NCBI RefSeq assembly: GCF_031877795.1
Contig: NC_133939.1
Location: forward strand, 5,623,698-5,687,697
Direction of reading: 5' to 3'
DNA length: 64,000 nt
DNA from: Strix aluco
Taxonomy: Eukaryota; Chordata; Aves; Strigiformes; Strigidae
Shown piece after piece: positions 36,561 to 50,200 of the stretch. Each line of letters starts with the position of its first letter. Position 1 is the stretch's first letter. The translations under genes and the position numbers were made by a program. Below the pieces are notes generated by a model that was not told where the DNA came from, did no database searches, and saw nothing but the letters and a program-made list of their open reading frames with translations.

Positions 36561-39500
36561 AGCCTTTCCTCAGCCCCACATCTTGCACTGCAAACACGTT
36601 ACACCTAAATTTTGGCTCAGTCCTGCATACTTGTTAATGGAAGTCAGCAGATCTTTGAGGGAGGGGGCAACAGGGATGGGGGACTGACAGGGAATTTACA
36701 ACAAGGAACAGCACTGCAGTTGAGGAAAACTCAGTTTGTTTCTGGCCTGTTTCAATTAGGAGGCAGCAAACACTGCAGTAGGATTCTTGTTTTCTCTCAT
36801 GGTCCTGTTTAAAGAACAGGCAGTTGAAAAGCAGAGGTCCGAGGCTACCTGAGAGCATTACGAGGTGCAAAGGTACCTGCAGAACCAGACGTGCACACTG
36901 GTGGCAGCCCCTTGCTTCTGGCATATCAGCTCTAGGCTGTGAGCCTGCAGTCGCAGCTTTGCTGGAGCACAAGCTCATCTCCCCATAGCACAGTACGGCA
37001 AAACTTGCCTCACCTCTGCCATCCTCCCTGAGCAGCATTTGATGTTAGTACCGAGAGCCATCCTTCAGTAAGGAAGCACGGTGCATCTACTGAAATAGAG
37101 TTTGCCACAGAATTAAAGCAGCACTTTACCCAAAGCTGTTTAGTGCCTCTTCTGGTATATTCAGCACAGCAGCTCAAATCCAGCTCCTATACACTCATGA
37201 GAGACAAAAGGGAGGAGAAGCCTCTGCACACATCGCAGGCACACAATTCACGTCTCATTTGCCTTGTACCATTTAGGCTCTACCTGGGAAACAGAATCAC
37301 AGCCATGTGAGGGTAAGTAGTGCTTTATCTCCAGGTAAACAAACCACCTTCCCAGATGCTGCTTTTGCTGCCTCTTTCCGTCTATCGATCGAATGCTCAC
37401 ACTGACATAACAAGATGAAAAATCAGTCACTAACCTGCACTTCAGACTTAGTTAGGCTGCCCTTATCATCAGGGCTTGGCTGTAGCAGCAGAGATACCCC
37501 GTGACAGTCTTCCATGCACACTTTGCTAAGCCTGAAGAGAACCTCTCTAGATTACTGGTTTGGCCTGAGTCCCTGGCCAAGACACATGTGGCAGTGCCTG
37601 CACATGCAAAAGCATCCTGTAACTTAGCACACAGCACACACCAGCACCCTCAGCTGTGCTCTGGGTGCAAGAGGCTCTCCTGGCCTTTCACTCGTGACTT
37701 CTTGCCTGCACACAGCTCTATGCTGTTCTAACAACCAGCACTCCCTGGAGAATGGGTCACAGGATTTAATCCTGTCCCTAGCAGACGCCTGCAGTCTGCA
37801 TCACAATAGAAAACCCCGTAAATTGGGATAGGCAATCGCAGGGGCTTCTGGCAGTTCTTGCTGGGCTTTGACAAGCTGGTGAGGTCAGTCAGTCCTCCCA
37901 CTGCCACTTGGCGGTGAGTGGAGATGCTTAGGGTGTAAATGCAAACCCCACGCCTGGGAACCAAAAAGAACACAGAACTCCCACCAGTATTGTAACTCCA
38001 TCCAGCAGCTGTGCGGTGCCTCCATCACACATCTCAGCTCACAGCTGTTCAGAAAATGTCTTCAATTACTTTGTCCAACAAGTCTAGCCTGATTTGCAGT
38101 CACTGCAGAAATGCCTTAAGTGCACCCCAGGAAAGGATTAAACCTGTGCCCTCTGGAACCAAGAGACTCACAAATCTGCCATCTGTAACACAGCCACTGC
38201 CAGCACAACACAAAGCACGTGGTTCCTCACGGGACGGACGGTCCCAAACCCTGCCGCTTCCCCAGCGTGGCCTTGCAAGTCACCACAGAAAAAGGTTCAC
38301 TCTGATGCTGTATTTACACTTCACACTTACACCTTGGCTAGCAGGGACACTGTAAATATACCAACATTCAAAGCCTACCCACAAGGAAATTCCTCCCCAT
38401 TTGCTTTGCCTTCCTCCTCTTTGCCATAGAACTGTATTTACCCAATCACGAGTATTGCTAGTGGATTATACACTCCATCTGTTTTGATTCAACACACTGA
38501 TCTTTGCTGACTTGAAGATAATTAAAGACCTCTCCCCCACTCTCCCTTTCTGTCTGCAGCATGTATGCCAGCTGCTTGTTGGAATCCAGATAATTGAACA
38601 GCATTCCCTAATCAGGACACTCAAGGAAAATCACTTCTGACTACCAGGTTTTATTGCTGACTAGACTTTAAGATCATTGCTAAGACAGATTGCCTTGTGC
38701 TTCGAATACATTGAATTTGCTCCTTATTAGACAGCTTGGGGCTTGATGAGGAATGAGAGCAGTGTTTCTTCTGTGTGAAGATCTGGAATAAAGAACTCTA
38801 AAATATGCTTGATTACAGCACAGCAGGGTCCTCTTCTGCTCCTCGGCAGCCCAGGAAACACAACAAGCAATCAAGCATTCTGCTTCTTTAACTAATGCTG
38901 TTACTACACCTGAGCACAAACACACCTGGAGATGCAGGACCTGCCTGACCACAGTGCTGTGCCTGGAGGATATCATTTGCTGAGGAGCTGCTGAGCCTGC
39001 AGGTGCATGGGAAGCACCCCACCACCCCTTGACACTGACTTACAAAGCCAAAAATCCTCCTGACTGACCTCTTCCAACTCCTAGAGATGGGAGGGAAGGA
39101 CTAAGACATATGCCCAGCTTTAAAAGAGGGCAGCTGGTAACGTAGCTGAACAGGGGATGGGGGAGTGCTGCATGTCATGCACTGTGTTACCAGTTCCAGA
39201 GCTCACTGGTCTCACTGTCTGTTCATCGGAGGCTGTTGTACTTCTCACCATTCCCCCTCTACTACTCATGGTCACCCCCTCTGCAGCTCTTGGCTTCCTC
39301 CTAAAAGACACTACAGAACAGAGAACCAACTGCTTGCTTTGCATAAAATTAATTCCCAACACTAAAGCCATGGACCTTTTCTGGAAAAGCTTTTGCCATT
39401 CAAACTTGCTGTATCTTCATTCTCTGCTGAAAAGAACAAGTCTCAGATCTTAGACTCCAGTCTCCAACATTTTCTCTACCCGTAGGTGTTTATTTACTGC

Positions 39501-41500
39501 AATAAATATACAGTGAGGACTTCCAGCACTCAAAGTCTTTAGACTCTTTTCTTGATATTTTCTGGTTTGCTTGGTTGGGTGGTTATTTATTTATTTATTT
39601 ATTTTTAATAAAGAAAAGGAAATCTTGGCACCAAAACTGGATACATTATTCCAAGTATTCCAGGATCAACTTCAACAACACTGCATAAAGAAAAAATGTT
39701 TGTGTGCATGCGTTTTTCTGTACATCCACACTCATTCTACCGAGTATTGCACCATAGGAGGCCACCTACCCATCCCACTGAGAAATTCTTTTGAAATGCT
39801 GGTCCACTACAATCACTAAAACCCTTTTGTGACTCAAGAATACACTCCCCTATTTGTTGGATGTCCTTGTGTTTCTTATTCCTAGATGTGTAATTTCAAA
39901 TTTGCCATACTGAAATGCTTTTGTTGTTCCCCTCCAGAAAGAGGCCCCAAGAAATCTGCATTGCTGTGTATGATTCACTGCCGCTGAACAGCTGTCACCA
40001 CAATTGCTTCCAGACCTTTACGGAAGCAATGAATAGCACAGATCACTACAGAGGAAAAGAACCTCAAACACCTATTTGATAGGGATTCCCACTAACTATT
40101 ACTAGTAGAACTTTGCTAACTGGTTCTTAATCCTTTTAACACACGCTCTAAGGACATGCTATATAGTAACATTATTTTGGAGCCACAAGGTAAGCTTTTG
40201 TGTAGCATTTATCTTTACACTCAGCATTGCTATTAAACCCAAACTTACAATTCCTCAGAGTCACACTTGTTTGACAATAATTACGTCCCATAAAACCCTC
40301 TCAAGAGTAATTTCAGCTCTCAAGGCACCGCTGACATCCCAGGAGCTTCCCCTCTGTTTTGTTTCACAGAAGTCTGGACAAGCAACTCTTTGCTGAGCTT
40401 TTCTGGAACCTGTGCCTTCTCTTCCACAGTTTATCAAAAACTAATGTCATTGTGTCAGTGATTTTCCCAGTCATCTCTTCAGACCCTTCCTAAATACCAG
40501 TTATTGAGTTGTCCCTTTAGAAATACCTCAAAATATCAGCCGCTTCACATGTATTGCACCAGACTGATGAAGATATCCCAGTACTATCAATAATCAAGAG
40601 CACACCATTCTGATTCTTTTTACATACAGCACACATATACCTATTAAGTATCCTACCTTTTATTAAGCAATTTTGCCATCTTCACCTAGGAACAAAGCCA
40701 AATGAGTTAAGAACATTTTTCCTAATGTCCTACTTCTTTTCCTTAAATTGAACTGTATTTAAGATGCGTTCAAGGTAGAGTGTGTTTCTCTCTCTTGGGT
40801 AAATAAGGCCTTATCTGTGGCTGTACCAGCAGCCACAGAGGCCCATTAGCAGACATGCTGACTGAATTATGCTCCTACCCCAGGAATGTGTCTCTAACTC
40901 TGAATGGAGGCACATTGGCAGGCTTATATGGGAAAACTCGCTGCTGTTGATCTGTCCAGATCTCTGTAAGAACACATTGTTTTGTTTTCACAAGCCACTC
41001 GACTGGTGTCTTTCAAAAAAACCCCTCAAAAATAAGAGATGATGCTTTTGCTCTCTTGAATATTTTAATTGTTTGGCCCAACAACATTGTTGTCTGCTGG
41101 CTTGAAAGGTACCACCCAAGTCACCAAATCCGGTATCTCGATACCACAACCACTACTGCATAAACACATTCCCAAAGTTATGCAGATCACTTTAAATGAG
41201 CTGGGTTTCTTACTCCCCCATCTTACTGCTGGGAAGCTGTTCAAACCTCACCACACTGACAGGGATGGAAATCATCTTCCAGTTGCCCACCTAAACTTAC
41301 ACATGGCAATTTCACACTCATGTTCCCCCTTATGCCTACATTTGCTTTTAACTTCTACAGCTTTTTTTTTTTTTGCCTTCCTGCTGCCACACCCCTTCAC
41401 ATTTTACTCTTTCTCACTGAACAAACAAGCCAAGTTCTTAAAAAAAATGAAAAAAAAGATACTCTTTGGGAGATGACCTTATGGTAGATGATAGAATTTT
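36561..41500. other. intergenic, no gene recognised
   Basis: It has moderate GC and many 60-135 codon ORFs without coding signature. It contains a TTTA repeat at 39,583-39,606 and one splice-bounded minus-strand interval (37,435-37,479). A minus-strand AATAAA lies at 38,650-38,655. HS6ST1 coding sequence is not present. Confidence 0.6.
39583..39606. repeat. (TTTA)n simple repeat
   Basis: About five tandem TTTA/TTAT units plus a T extension; on the minus strand they give overlapping AATAAA motifs. Confidence 0.85.
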
Positions 41501-41763
41501 CTGTTGGAAGCTGGTTACTCAGAATCACACTGGTGGACCGACTGAGGCAGTTTTTAGCTACATGGTCCTTTTATTAACATAACTGAAGGAAAGCACGCTG
41601 AACATGCTGCACAATGATCTTCCTAGCAGATGTTTTGACCTGTAGATGGAGCACTTGCACCACTGAAAAAATCCGCAAGTGCCTGCTGACCCCTTCCCAG
41701 CATTTTCCAGCAATTTTTAAATTGGGAAATATTTGTCCCATGTGGTCTACTGTTTCATTCCTT

Positions 41764-41808
41764 TAAAAAAGGAAAAAAAAAAAAAAAGGCGAAAAGGGGA
41801 AAAAAAAA
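41764..41808 (+). repeat. A-rich low-complexity tract
   Basis: Runs of 6, 15, 4 and 8 A are separated by G-rich bases. I see no adjoining SINE or LINE body, so it is probably not a retroposon tail. Confidence 0.75.
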
Positions 41809-44800
41809 GTCAAAGTCCAAAGACAGAAAACTGGAGCTTGGCAAGCTCTACCCAAATCAGCCCTGAGTAGGAACATATTCTCATGCCCCACAGCTGCACA
41901 GTGGCTGTGTTGCATGCATGTTAGGACATGCACTGAATACCATCTCTGTGAAGTACGGATACATTTGCTAGACTTGCTGCTATTAAGTCATGAGGCTTTT
42001 CAGTGAAGTTCAAATATAGTTACCTTGAAAATGTCTAACTGCCTCCAGGAAAAGAAGCAGCCAAACAGATCCATTTCTGGATTTATCGTAGGTGGTTTTT
42101 TGTTTGTTTGGCTAGTTTGTTGGTTGGTTGGGGTATTTTTTCCACTATTTATTAATAACAGAATCCTGTGGAACTGCTTTTATTTCACTTACCATCAACT
42201 TTCTAGGGCAAATCATGAGCCAATTTATTCATTCAAATGAAGACTATCATCTCCTTTGAAGCACTGCACTAGAATTAGGACACCTCTTTTACAAAAATGG
42301 ATTGGTTCTAGGAGAAATGGGCTGGAAACACAGAAATCTCTACACTACATTGAACCAGGTTTATTTGGTCCCCTGTTTTGTATCTGATCATGACTATCAC
42401 AAGCTCTTTGGCGAGACTGGGCAAAAAAATCTTGTAGAAAGTAATTCAGAAACCCCTGCATAGTTCAAGAATCACCTTCCTACCTCCAACTATGGCAGAA
42501 ACTCGGACGTAAGGGCAGAAGTCTGTGCTTCTTGCAGGAAGATCATATTTCCGAGGGAAGCTGTCGTCTCACATCCCACTCAGAAAAACACTTTTTCCTG
42601 GGTAACATTAACACCTAAAGACTCTAAATCAAATATCTATTTCCAAGACTTTCATTCTGTTCACTGATATAACTGATAAATTTACTTTCTTTTTGAAGGG
42701 TGAGCACTGGAAATACAGTGTGTGTTGTGAATGTGTGTCCCCCCCTTTTCTTTCTGTAAAGCAACCAAAAACATACAGTGATTGAGCTCCATCATAAACG
42801 TACATGCTATCATCTGAGTGGCACAGTAGAGCTAAAACTATGCTCTGCCTACACATTGAAGCAAATCTTTCTGTCAGAGTTTCCAAGTGCCTTTCTGCTT
42901 ACTTCTTTTGAACAAACCCACTGGTGAACAAGATGCAATCCTTCTCTTCCTCATCGTCAAAGTTCCTGCCTTGCCTGCTTTCCCTCCACCAGACAGCTGA
43001 TTCATGAGAAATGTCTTGCCAACTCATATCCATGGAATAATAAATGCACCTGATCACTTTGTGTTGCTGATCAAAGCAAGAACTGCAGTCTAAAAGCAGA
43101 AATGTGATCCAAAGGTAGTGTCAGCCCCATCAAGCAGAAGCTGAATATTTTAACATCTGGAAGTTGATTTTAAAAGCAAAGCCCAGGTATTTTAGGCATG
43201 AAGGTGTCAAGGAATGAGATATTAGAAAGCTCTCACTATAGGGACCCAACCTCGCAACCATCTAAAAGCTGTGCAACTTGTTTGCTCATTCATTCATTTA
43301 CTTAAGGCTGTAAAGCTTAATGCCTATGTAGCAGAAAACAAGAGAGAAGCTGCTCTTACAAGTCAGTAGCTGCTTGGCGCATTAACCAAGACACTGACCA
43401 GTGCACGTGGAACACAAGTGCTCTGAGAAATTCATCTGCTGCCAGCAAACAGCACAGAATTTGAGGAAGAAATTAAGCGACTGCTTTAGATACTTCTCAG
43501 TATCCTAAACTATTACTAACTGATACGAAAATCCTTGAAATAGGCAAATTTTTTGTTTGTTATCCCTTTCTTATCCCAAGTTACCCTGGAGAATGACAGG
43601 GAAGTCCCCCTCTCCACATACCAGCCCTACTATAGGCAAGACTCAGCTTCTGGTATTTAAACAGAATTGATATGACAGAGAAAAGGCCATTTCTAGGCAG
43701 GGAAAAAATTTTCCAGCCCCTTTAACATCAGAAGAGGTCCCTCAGACAGACAACTCCACCAAAGTAACTCATATCTTACATCTGTTTTGCTAAATTTGGC
43801 AAACCCTAACGTGGAGAGCTCAACCAGTGCAGGTCTGCGTGCAGACATGTCCCAGTACCCTGCAGCCAGGACTGAGATGAGAACAAGTACAGAAAATGGA
43901 GGCCACAAAAGCTAGGGAGAATCCATGCCATCTGCTGACGTGTCAGATGTCCAGGCTCTGGCTCTCCAACGTGCTTTTTACACATCCAGAGGAGCAACAT
44001 GCGCACCTTCCCTTGCCTGTTCTCAGCACAGAACTAACAAGCCCAATCTCTGCACGCTTCCCACCCTCATCCAGCCCTACCCTGCGGAAGGAGGGAGGAA
44101 TAATGCCAGGAAGGCAGGCGTGGTGCTAGACGAGCTGCCTTCCTGGGGTTTAGGAGGAAGGGTCTCTAAACAGAGTCCTCCAAGGAGTAGAGGGGATGAA
44201 GGAAAAGGGAGAGGCACACAGTACCCCTCCACTTACCCCTCCAAAGTGTCCAACCCCAGAGGATGCTGAAGTCTGCAAGACCAGGAGAGCAACAGGAGCT
44301 CAGACACAGCTGCAGGCACTGGAGAACTGCTGCAGGTGAGGATATCCAAACACAGCACTGCGATTGATTCAGCTGAACTCTGAAACTGTGGCTGAGCATC
44401 TACAGGCCCTTGGGGATGGGAAAGGGGAGGGGCACCTTCAGAAAAATTGCACCCAGCACAGTTAATTAATGTAGTAATTATAAGCACACATTTTTCTCTT
44501 AAACAAAGACAGAATTTTCCACAAAAATTAAAGAGCAAGAAACAGTCACTACCATACAGCAGCCACAGAAAGCCAGGTGCTAAAAATAAATACTTTTCTT
44601 ACTTCCTTTTTATTTCCTTTTATTTTTCTACTTTCTTCATAGTTGAGCAGGATACAGAGGTGAATCTGAGCTACAGCCTTTTCATGTAATCCCAGCATGA
44701 CCATCAGATTCAAACTCAGACCCAAACTCCCTTCTGTTTGGATCTACAGCTTCCTGAGATTGGGTGGGAGGGGGCAAGGAGTCATATGCCTGGATCACAG

Positions 44801-46464
44801 CTGGAACCAACAACTCAAAGTGTCTTTCCAAGACACCACTTGCTCAGCCCACCTGAACATACCCAGGCATGCCCACAGAGGAGAGTGGTTTCACAAACTA
44901 CCTCCTATGCTTTCTCCAGCAAGAGTTCAGAGATGTCAGACTCACTCCAAAACAAGTGCTCAGCACGCTCTCAGTTTATATGTCACAGGAGAACTACAAG
45001 TAAATAATTAAAGTCTTTACTGAAATCAGTAGCCAGGCTACTCTGATCATAGAAATCCAAAGCAGAACCAGAAGAGAAGGGAAAAAATTAATTCATCATC
45101 TAATTACAACACGCAACCTTCTCTAACTAACCTAGTGGCAGGAGGCAAAGCGATCAGATAAGAACAAGCAGGACTGAATAGCAAAGATATAAAAACGATG
45201 CAGAGAAAACCACTGTGGACTCACGACCTGAAAGCAGATACATTATTTATTTCAACTATTTATGTCCTTTTTGATTCCCTCTTGGCTCTAATTTGCTGTC
45301 ACTGGTGAGTTACGAGGTTATTAATAACGCATAGCAATGAATAATAACAGTCACACCAACTGAATTTTGTCTGTCTGTATGGCCCAGTGAGTATTTATAA
45401 ATTTATTATACTTGGGGCTTTTTCTGAATGGTAGCTAAGACATAGACTAGTGCAAACCTATAAAACAATAAAAATATTTTGAAGTAATTTCTGGAGGAAT
45501 AGCAAGCACAGTAGTAGTGAGTTGTCCATTTCAGTTCAGACAGCTGCCAGGAGGCATGAATCAAGACACCAGAGCTTTGGTTAGAAAGTCCCATGCAAAA
45601 TACCTCTTCTGTCATTCAAACAGTCTTTTGGAGCCACAACTTACAAAAACATTTTCAACTGTTTCGATTTATTATAAAAAATGAACACCCCCACAAACCA
45701 TACAATCCACCACCTCTCATCTTCTGCAATTGAAAGGGAGTTTCATGGCAGCGAAAGAGCTTCTCAGGAATGCAAGAAGTACTATTCATTTAAAGGCTTG
45801 TTCCACATACTACCATCCAGCTTCATTGTGAAGCTTGGGGGAAAAGAACCCCCAAAAACATAGCCCAAGGACATGCTAGAGAGTGACCCTTAACAGCACA
45901 GTTAACTCCTGAGCTGCTCAGGATTCCTAAGCCCTTGTATAGGAGAAGATAAAATGCAATATGGACAATACCATATTCATTCATATAAAAGCAACATCAT
46001 GTGACCATACTTACGTGTCCAGAACCAAATAAGAAGTATACAATAAGAACATAAAATAGAGACATCCTAGCTTTAGAAGGTGAAATTTGGGTTTAAAAAA
46101 ACCTACCAACCTAGCACTGTACTAATGCTCTTTTTAATTATTAGCAAAGTTGTAAATCAATCCCTTCTGAACATCTCACTGTGAGTAAACTGCAGGATGG
46201 AGTAAAACAGGTGCAGTCTGACCTGTATCTAGCTCAAGCATAGTCCCAGAGAGGGCTGGTCCCAGCTCCCTTCCTATCACACACAGCATTAACTACACAC
46301 CTTGAAAGCAAACAAACTCAGCAAGCAGATCTTATGAGAATAAATGCTTGGAGTTTTTTTGATGGGGTTGTTTTTTGCCAGATCAACTTTCCAAACAGTC
46401 TGATTCTAAGGCCATATCATCACTACGTGTAATGGAAAGAAAAGCAGTGAGAGCACACAAATTT

Positions 46465-46481
46465 AAAAAAAAAAAAAAAAA
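46465..46481 (+). repeat. 17-base A homopolymer
   Basis: This is a perfect A run in AT-rich surroundings with no recognised retroelement body upstream. Confidence 0.85.
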
Positions 46482-47140
46482 TCTATCTGTAGTGGAAGGG
46501 CAGTGAGGGGGCGGTGGGATGGGACTAAATTTATTTTCCACAGCTGCTGACAATTACATAAAATTAGATGCAATGTAGAAGCAAACCTTTAAAGTAAAAG
46601 TAAGGAATTAAATGAAGCAAGCCTGTAGTTGTTATTGAGAATACAAATGAACTTCTTGATGCCTGAGCCAAGTCACTGCATTAACAACTGTTAGTTCCAT
46701 TAAATCTGTAAATAAGCAGTCTAGAAAAAATCCTTATGTATTCCTCTGGTGCCATGTGATATATTCACATTCTAATTATTTACTGAGCAGTCCACACCTA
46801 TTATTTAAACATGTTTGAATATAGCACAGCAAAGTATGATCACATTCCAGAACTGCATCAACTCCCTCCTACGAAATGCAGAGAGAAAGACTCCTAAGCT
46901 AATTGTCATTGAACTGTGAGTTAATAAATGAGGAGAGGAGCAAATTATAAGATCAAGCACAACACTGACAACAAATTTCAAACTTAACAATTATGACGCA
47001 GCTGTTTCTGCGTGTGCAGAAACAATATTTATTTGGACAGTTAAAAAGCAAAGGAAAGTAATTTAACAGAAATTCAGGGCCCCGCTGCTGCTTTAGGGTC
47101 AACAGAGAAACAATTTGTGACTGAACTAAATGTTGCTTAC

Positions 47141-47239
47141 CTGCAAGGAGAAGAGTGTTACATCAACAGGCACCAGCTTCCAAGCATTTTCTGAGACCAG
47201 ATCCAGAAGAGGTGTCCACTTTCTCTGTCATCATAGAGC
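47141..47239 (-). ncRNA. possible noncoding or 5'-UTR exon on the minus strand
   Basis: Read on the minus strand, the interval is flanked by a strong acceptor (TCTGTTTTTCATTACAG) and a strong donor (TTGCAG|GTAAGC). It is 99 bp and has stops in all three frames, so if real it would be a UTR or lncRNA exon. It lies between the 60-kb CpG island and UGGT1. No transcript evidence is available. Confidence 0.25.
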
Positions 47240-50200
47240 CTGTAATGAAAAACAGAGCTCAGTCTAATCAGCAGTTTCAAGGTAATACTTTCACACCACT
47301 CAGCTGAATCAGAACTTCACAGCTCATCAGGTAGCAAGTGGAAAAATGATTTTTGTTCTAAATTAGTTTCTGCTCCCCTAGTGAAGATACCAGCAAAACC
47401 CCTGTCATCAAGTTTTATTGGAGGCCTGTCTAGTGCACAGGCCATGCACAGGAACGGATTTCATCATGGAGCTCAACACTCACACTGACCAGTGACCACG
47501 AATTCTCACTTTCACTCATCAGTGCTCTGCAAGGTACTAAAATACGTCATTATGCATAACGGCCTGTGTATGTATGTTCTTAATACAGGACATATACATG
47601 GTCTGTGCACAATAAATGGAGCATGTGTTCAGTTGTAACACAGCAAATAAAAAGCCCGGATTACCTCTGACAGTCTATATCTCACAGTGCAGGCACTGAG
47701 ACACCTTTCTAACAGCTGTGCTACCTGAAAACGTTCCCATCCTGTGTTTATTTTTTCTGCAGTTCAACTAACAAAGATGCTCACATAAAACACTTCAGGC
47801 AAAGCCTGCATGGTTAGGATGTTTCAAGCACTCCCTTAAGGCAGGGGCAGGTTAGGAAACTCCATGCAAACCACTCTAACCTATAGGGATGCCAACTCCT
47901 GCAATCACTCCCTTGGCAAACAGCATGGGGAAGCATGATCTGATCTGAAAACGGTTAAGTTAGCCACAGCCTTCAATAAAAATCATTACGTGTCCGTGAT
48001 CCCTACAGCTGTCAGCAGTGATTTTTAAGAAATTATTTTTATTTAAATCTAAACTGGTGACATTTAAACTGACCAGGGGTGGGGTTGTCACTTTAACAGA
48101 TAATAAGCTTCTGGAATAAAAAGCTGCAAATTACAAAAAATTCAATCCCGCAAGGAGCTGCACGCTGCAGCTCAGTCATGGTAAAGCCATTCAGTGTGTA
48201 CCACCACATGAACAGCTATATCAAAATTGAAATATCCTACTCTGTTATTCTGATCTGACAGCCTGCTCTATAAGCAGAATCCACAGACTCTGAGACTCAC
48301 AAAGTTAACCAACAAAACACAAGTCTGTTGCTTGTACAGTTAAAGCATGCCATAGAGTGGTAAACAACTATCTTGGAAAATAAGAATTATTAGCCTGCAA
48401 AAATAAAAAATTGAGTACTACTGCTCTAGACCTTTCCCATACTTAAGGTAGCAGAAAAACTGTGGCTTTGCTTACATTTGTATCCCAAAACAGTAGGGAA
48501 TATCCAGGAAAAAAGATGCACAGTAAATCCCCTGAAAACTGACTGTAGTTCTACCTTGTCTCTGTAACACTGGCACTCTATTACCTCTTAAAATCTAGTG
48601 CAGCAACTCCAAAGCAACATGTTTGGTCAGACTCCTACGGACATCAACATCAACAATGGGGAGGGAAGTCAGGGCATTCTGGGCATCAGAGAAATCCCCA
48701 GATTCAAACTGAGAGAGAGGCTTTGCTAATTCCAGCCTCTTCCCACTCAGCAAAGATGGGAGCTTCGGTGCCCCTCATCCACTCTCTTGCAAATGCTGTA
48801 ATCTCAACAGCATGACATGGGATTTGGCTCCAGGGGCAGAAAAGATGAAGGTAAGAGTCAAGCTTTCATGCACAGCCTGAAATATGGACCAGCTAGGAGA
48901 CCTGTACCACCTTTGGTGATGCCCTGACAGCTGCTCTTGGCAGCCTGGGAAGGCATGTTTGTGAACTGCTCTGTTCTATCCCAGAGGTATGGGGAGACGG
49001 GCTTTGCACAGAGTGAAATCATTCCTGACAATTTAAATAGCTTTTGGATCAGGAACTTAGCTTCCAAAAAACACAAACACTTGTCTCAGACTGTTCAGGA
49101 GAGCAGAACCCAAAATTAAAAGAATGGGAGAGAAGAGCTTCCTAAAACCTAGTCCATAGGACCTGACACAATGCTTACGTGGTGTACAGAGACAGTAACT
49201 TTTCCAGCAGAGCTACAGAGAAAACTACCCAATTCTGTACTATACTGTGCATTGGCTGAATTGTATCTTTTTATGCAGAGCCTGAAATTGAAAGGGTTTA
49301 CTCAGATTTTATGCCATGTACATTGCTCTGTATGTAAGCATCTGACTACACTGACAAAGTTTTTCAGACACCCTCAACACTTAGATGGATTTAGGATCTA
49401 ATTTTCAGTACTGGACTTGCACTTTCTTCCCTTACTGCTGGGCCAAGTTCACGTGGCTCTGTGCACTTGAGTACTTTGAGAGCAGCAGCACAATCACTCA
49501 GCAGGATGGGCAGACAGGCTTCCAGCCAGGTTAGTTACTCAATCTACTTTTAAATACTCTTTTCCTTCTTCCCCCTCCCTCCTTTTTCAGAGCAGAGTTG
49601 TTTTTCTCCCTCTCGAAGTGAAGGGCAGGGAGGCAGTCATGCATGCACACATCTAGCAGCTAACTGTGCGTGATTCCCTCTGGCAGCTCTGTCAGGACCT
49701 CGGCGTTTTCATGTATGAGATGTCACTCCAAGAAAGGTTCTTACACCTGTACTGAGCCCTTTCAAAATTCAAAACCAAGAAACAGTCATTACAAATCAAA
49801 AGCCTTTTCTTTTGTTTTCAGTTCTCATTCCTGGCTGGGGTTTTTTTGAGAGGAGCCCAAGATAAAAGTTGGGCCTGGTCTTCCACAAGATCACATGCAG
49901 ATGTCCTGAAGATTTCTGAAAAAAATTCAAGTCGTCCAGCAAAATGCATCACCTCTCCCTCACCTCAGAAAACACACAGCTTAACACCATGCTCCATCCG
50001 GCTGCACCGGAGCAGCAGTCTACAAACTCCACCTTAGCATTACTGTGGGAAATGCCCTGATCTGTAAAGGAGATTACTCCTTGGAGCTCCAAACAGAGCA
50101 GATCACTTTCCTTCTCACCAGCACACTTGTAAACAGGGAAGCATGAGTAATTTCTCAGCTCTCTTTTCCTTTTTAAGCATACTTACTAATGACCCAGTTG

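Larger units (their letters stand above)
41501..47140. other. intergenic, no gene recognised
   Basis: It contains A-rich sequence at 41,764-41,808, a G/T tract at 42,091-42,141, a 17-A run at 46,465-46,481 and a minus-strand AATAAA at 41,570-41,575. Minus-strand splice-bounded intervals at 43,780-43,871 and 46,015-46,065 are described under findings. No known protein was identified. Confidence 0.55.

Noticed and set aside
34365..37479. Faint resemblance of the joined candidate exons at 37.4 and 34.4 kb (SEVQ...SKHM) to the start of mature parathyroid-hormone-family peptides
   Set aside because: Only a handful of residues agree, the PTH genes have no intron at that place, and downstream residues diverge; treated as coincidence.
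41764..41808. A-rich tract as a retroposon poly(A) tail
   Set aside because: No SINE or LINE body or target-site duplication could be seen next to it.
43693..43908. Apparent signal peptide (hydrophobic VLVLISVLAAG stretch) on the minus strand
   Set aside because: The frame starts with TTG, not ATG, and the hydrophobic stretch is simply the translated polypyrimidine tract of a splice acceptor.
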